From a virus, in IMG/VR virus record IMGVR_UViG_3300022745_000006, positions 1-45,332 of that record: a DNA stretch of 45,332 nt, one strand, 5' to 3'. The first letter of the stretch is position 1. Each line of letters opens with the position of its first letter. Below, piece by piece: positions 45,226 through 45,332 of the stretch. The notes beneath the pieces are model-generated. The model saw nothing but the letters and a program-made list of their open reading frames with translations, did not search any database and had not been told where the DNA came from. The translations under genes were made by a program, and so were the position numbers.

Positions 45226-45332
45226 GGATTGCGTGCCCGAGTGGACGGTGCCGGCGGGCAAGCTCACGGTCGACGATGTGGTGATGCGCTTGGCTTCGGT
45301 CGAGGTGGCGCTCGCGAAGTGCCGCGCGCAGT
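45080..45332 (+). CDS. Rz1: Rz1-like lipoprotein spanin, 5' part (runs off the contig end)
   Basis: A GTG at 45080 begins a frame inside Rz: a 19-residue signal peptide (MTSYSIRTLAACALLSLTA) followed by the lipid-accepting Cys20 (lipobox LTAC). Then comes the proline-rich linker typical of Rz1 (YLDRPVQVPVPVVKPIPARL). The frame leaves the contig at 45332 and continues at 1-159 (position 45206 equals position 1), giving 94 aa. This is the classical nested Rz/Rz1 arrangement. Confidence 0.87.
   Translation, partial: MTSYSIRTLAACALLSLTACAHGPGTVYLDRPVQVPVPVVKPIPARLTEDCVPEWTVPAGKLTVDDVVMRLASVEVALAKCRAQ
45206..45332. repeat. Terminal direct repeat, right copy
   Basis: Identical to 1-127. See the left copy. 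Removing one copy leaves a circle of 45,205 bp. Confidence 0.93.

Noticed and set aside
1-45332. tRNA genes, CRISPR arrays, reverse transcriptase or diversity-generating repeats, insertion sequences
   Set aside because: No cloverleaf-like segment, spaced identical short repeats, RT motif (YxDD) or transposase was seen by eye. The tandem repeats found are within protein-coding frames.

Overview
The window is one complete genome of a tailed, apparently temperate phage, assembled as a circle. Its first 127 bases (1-127) recur exactly at its end (45206-45332), so the unique genome is about 45,205 bp. The base composition is GC-rich, and the lysis genes include an Rz/Rz1 spanin pair, which needs an outer membrane. 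The host is therefore a GC-rich Gram-negative bacterium, probably a proteobacterium. The virion genes follow the lambda plan: GpA-type terminase, lambda-type portal, S49 protease with nested scaffold, tail tube, G/GT frameshift, tape measure, DUF2460/DUF2163/NlpC tail-tip set and a large tip protein. This indicates a long non-contractile tail (siphovirus).

Layout: about 156-13209 is transcribed leftward and holds the early and accessory genes. From the immunity region downstream, these are a coupled operon of small membrane protein, DUF2800 nuclease-like protein, DUF2815 ssDNA-binding protein, HNH endonuclease, family A DNA polymerase, zinc-finger protein, VRR-NUC nuclease, SNF2-type helicase and small membrane proteins. 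Next comes a lysogeny block with its own strong promoter, an rrn-type boxA leader, a 63-aa protein, a terminator and a large serine integrase. Last are two mini-operons of small unknown proteins, each driven by a near-copy of the same promoter, operator and 33-bp leader.

The immunity region (about 13250-14400) has a leftward repressor-like HTH gene, followed by two small genes and a terminator. A divergent rightward HTH (Cro/YdaS-like) gene faces it, and dyads built on TTGCGTA lie over the left and right promoters. Rightward from 14139 come the HTH gene, a PD-(D/E)XK-like nuclease, a prim-pol/RecA-like helicase and a GC-rich repeat tract that could be an origin. A Q-like regulator follows, and then a strong terminator opens the late region.

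The late region (17639 to the end) starts unusually, with four or five beta-rich or repetitive structural proteins and a minor tail protein Z homologue placed before the terminase. Head genes (22361-29969), connector and tail genes (29985-42546) and lysis genes (43234 to the end, wrapping to 159) follow. The most interesting items are: a C-terminal intein-like (Hint) domain on the 1831-aa tail-tip protein; the rrn-like boxA leader ahead of a terminator and the integrase; the duplicated promoter-operator-leader modules; a family A polymerase carrying a four-cysteine insertion; an 18-fold 22-residue repeat protein; and a distal tail protein interrupted by a putative carbohydrate-binding domain. 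No tRNA, CRISPR array, insertion sequence, toxin-antitoxin pair of known type or antibiotic-resistance gene was seen.
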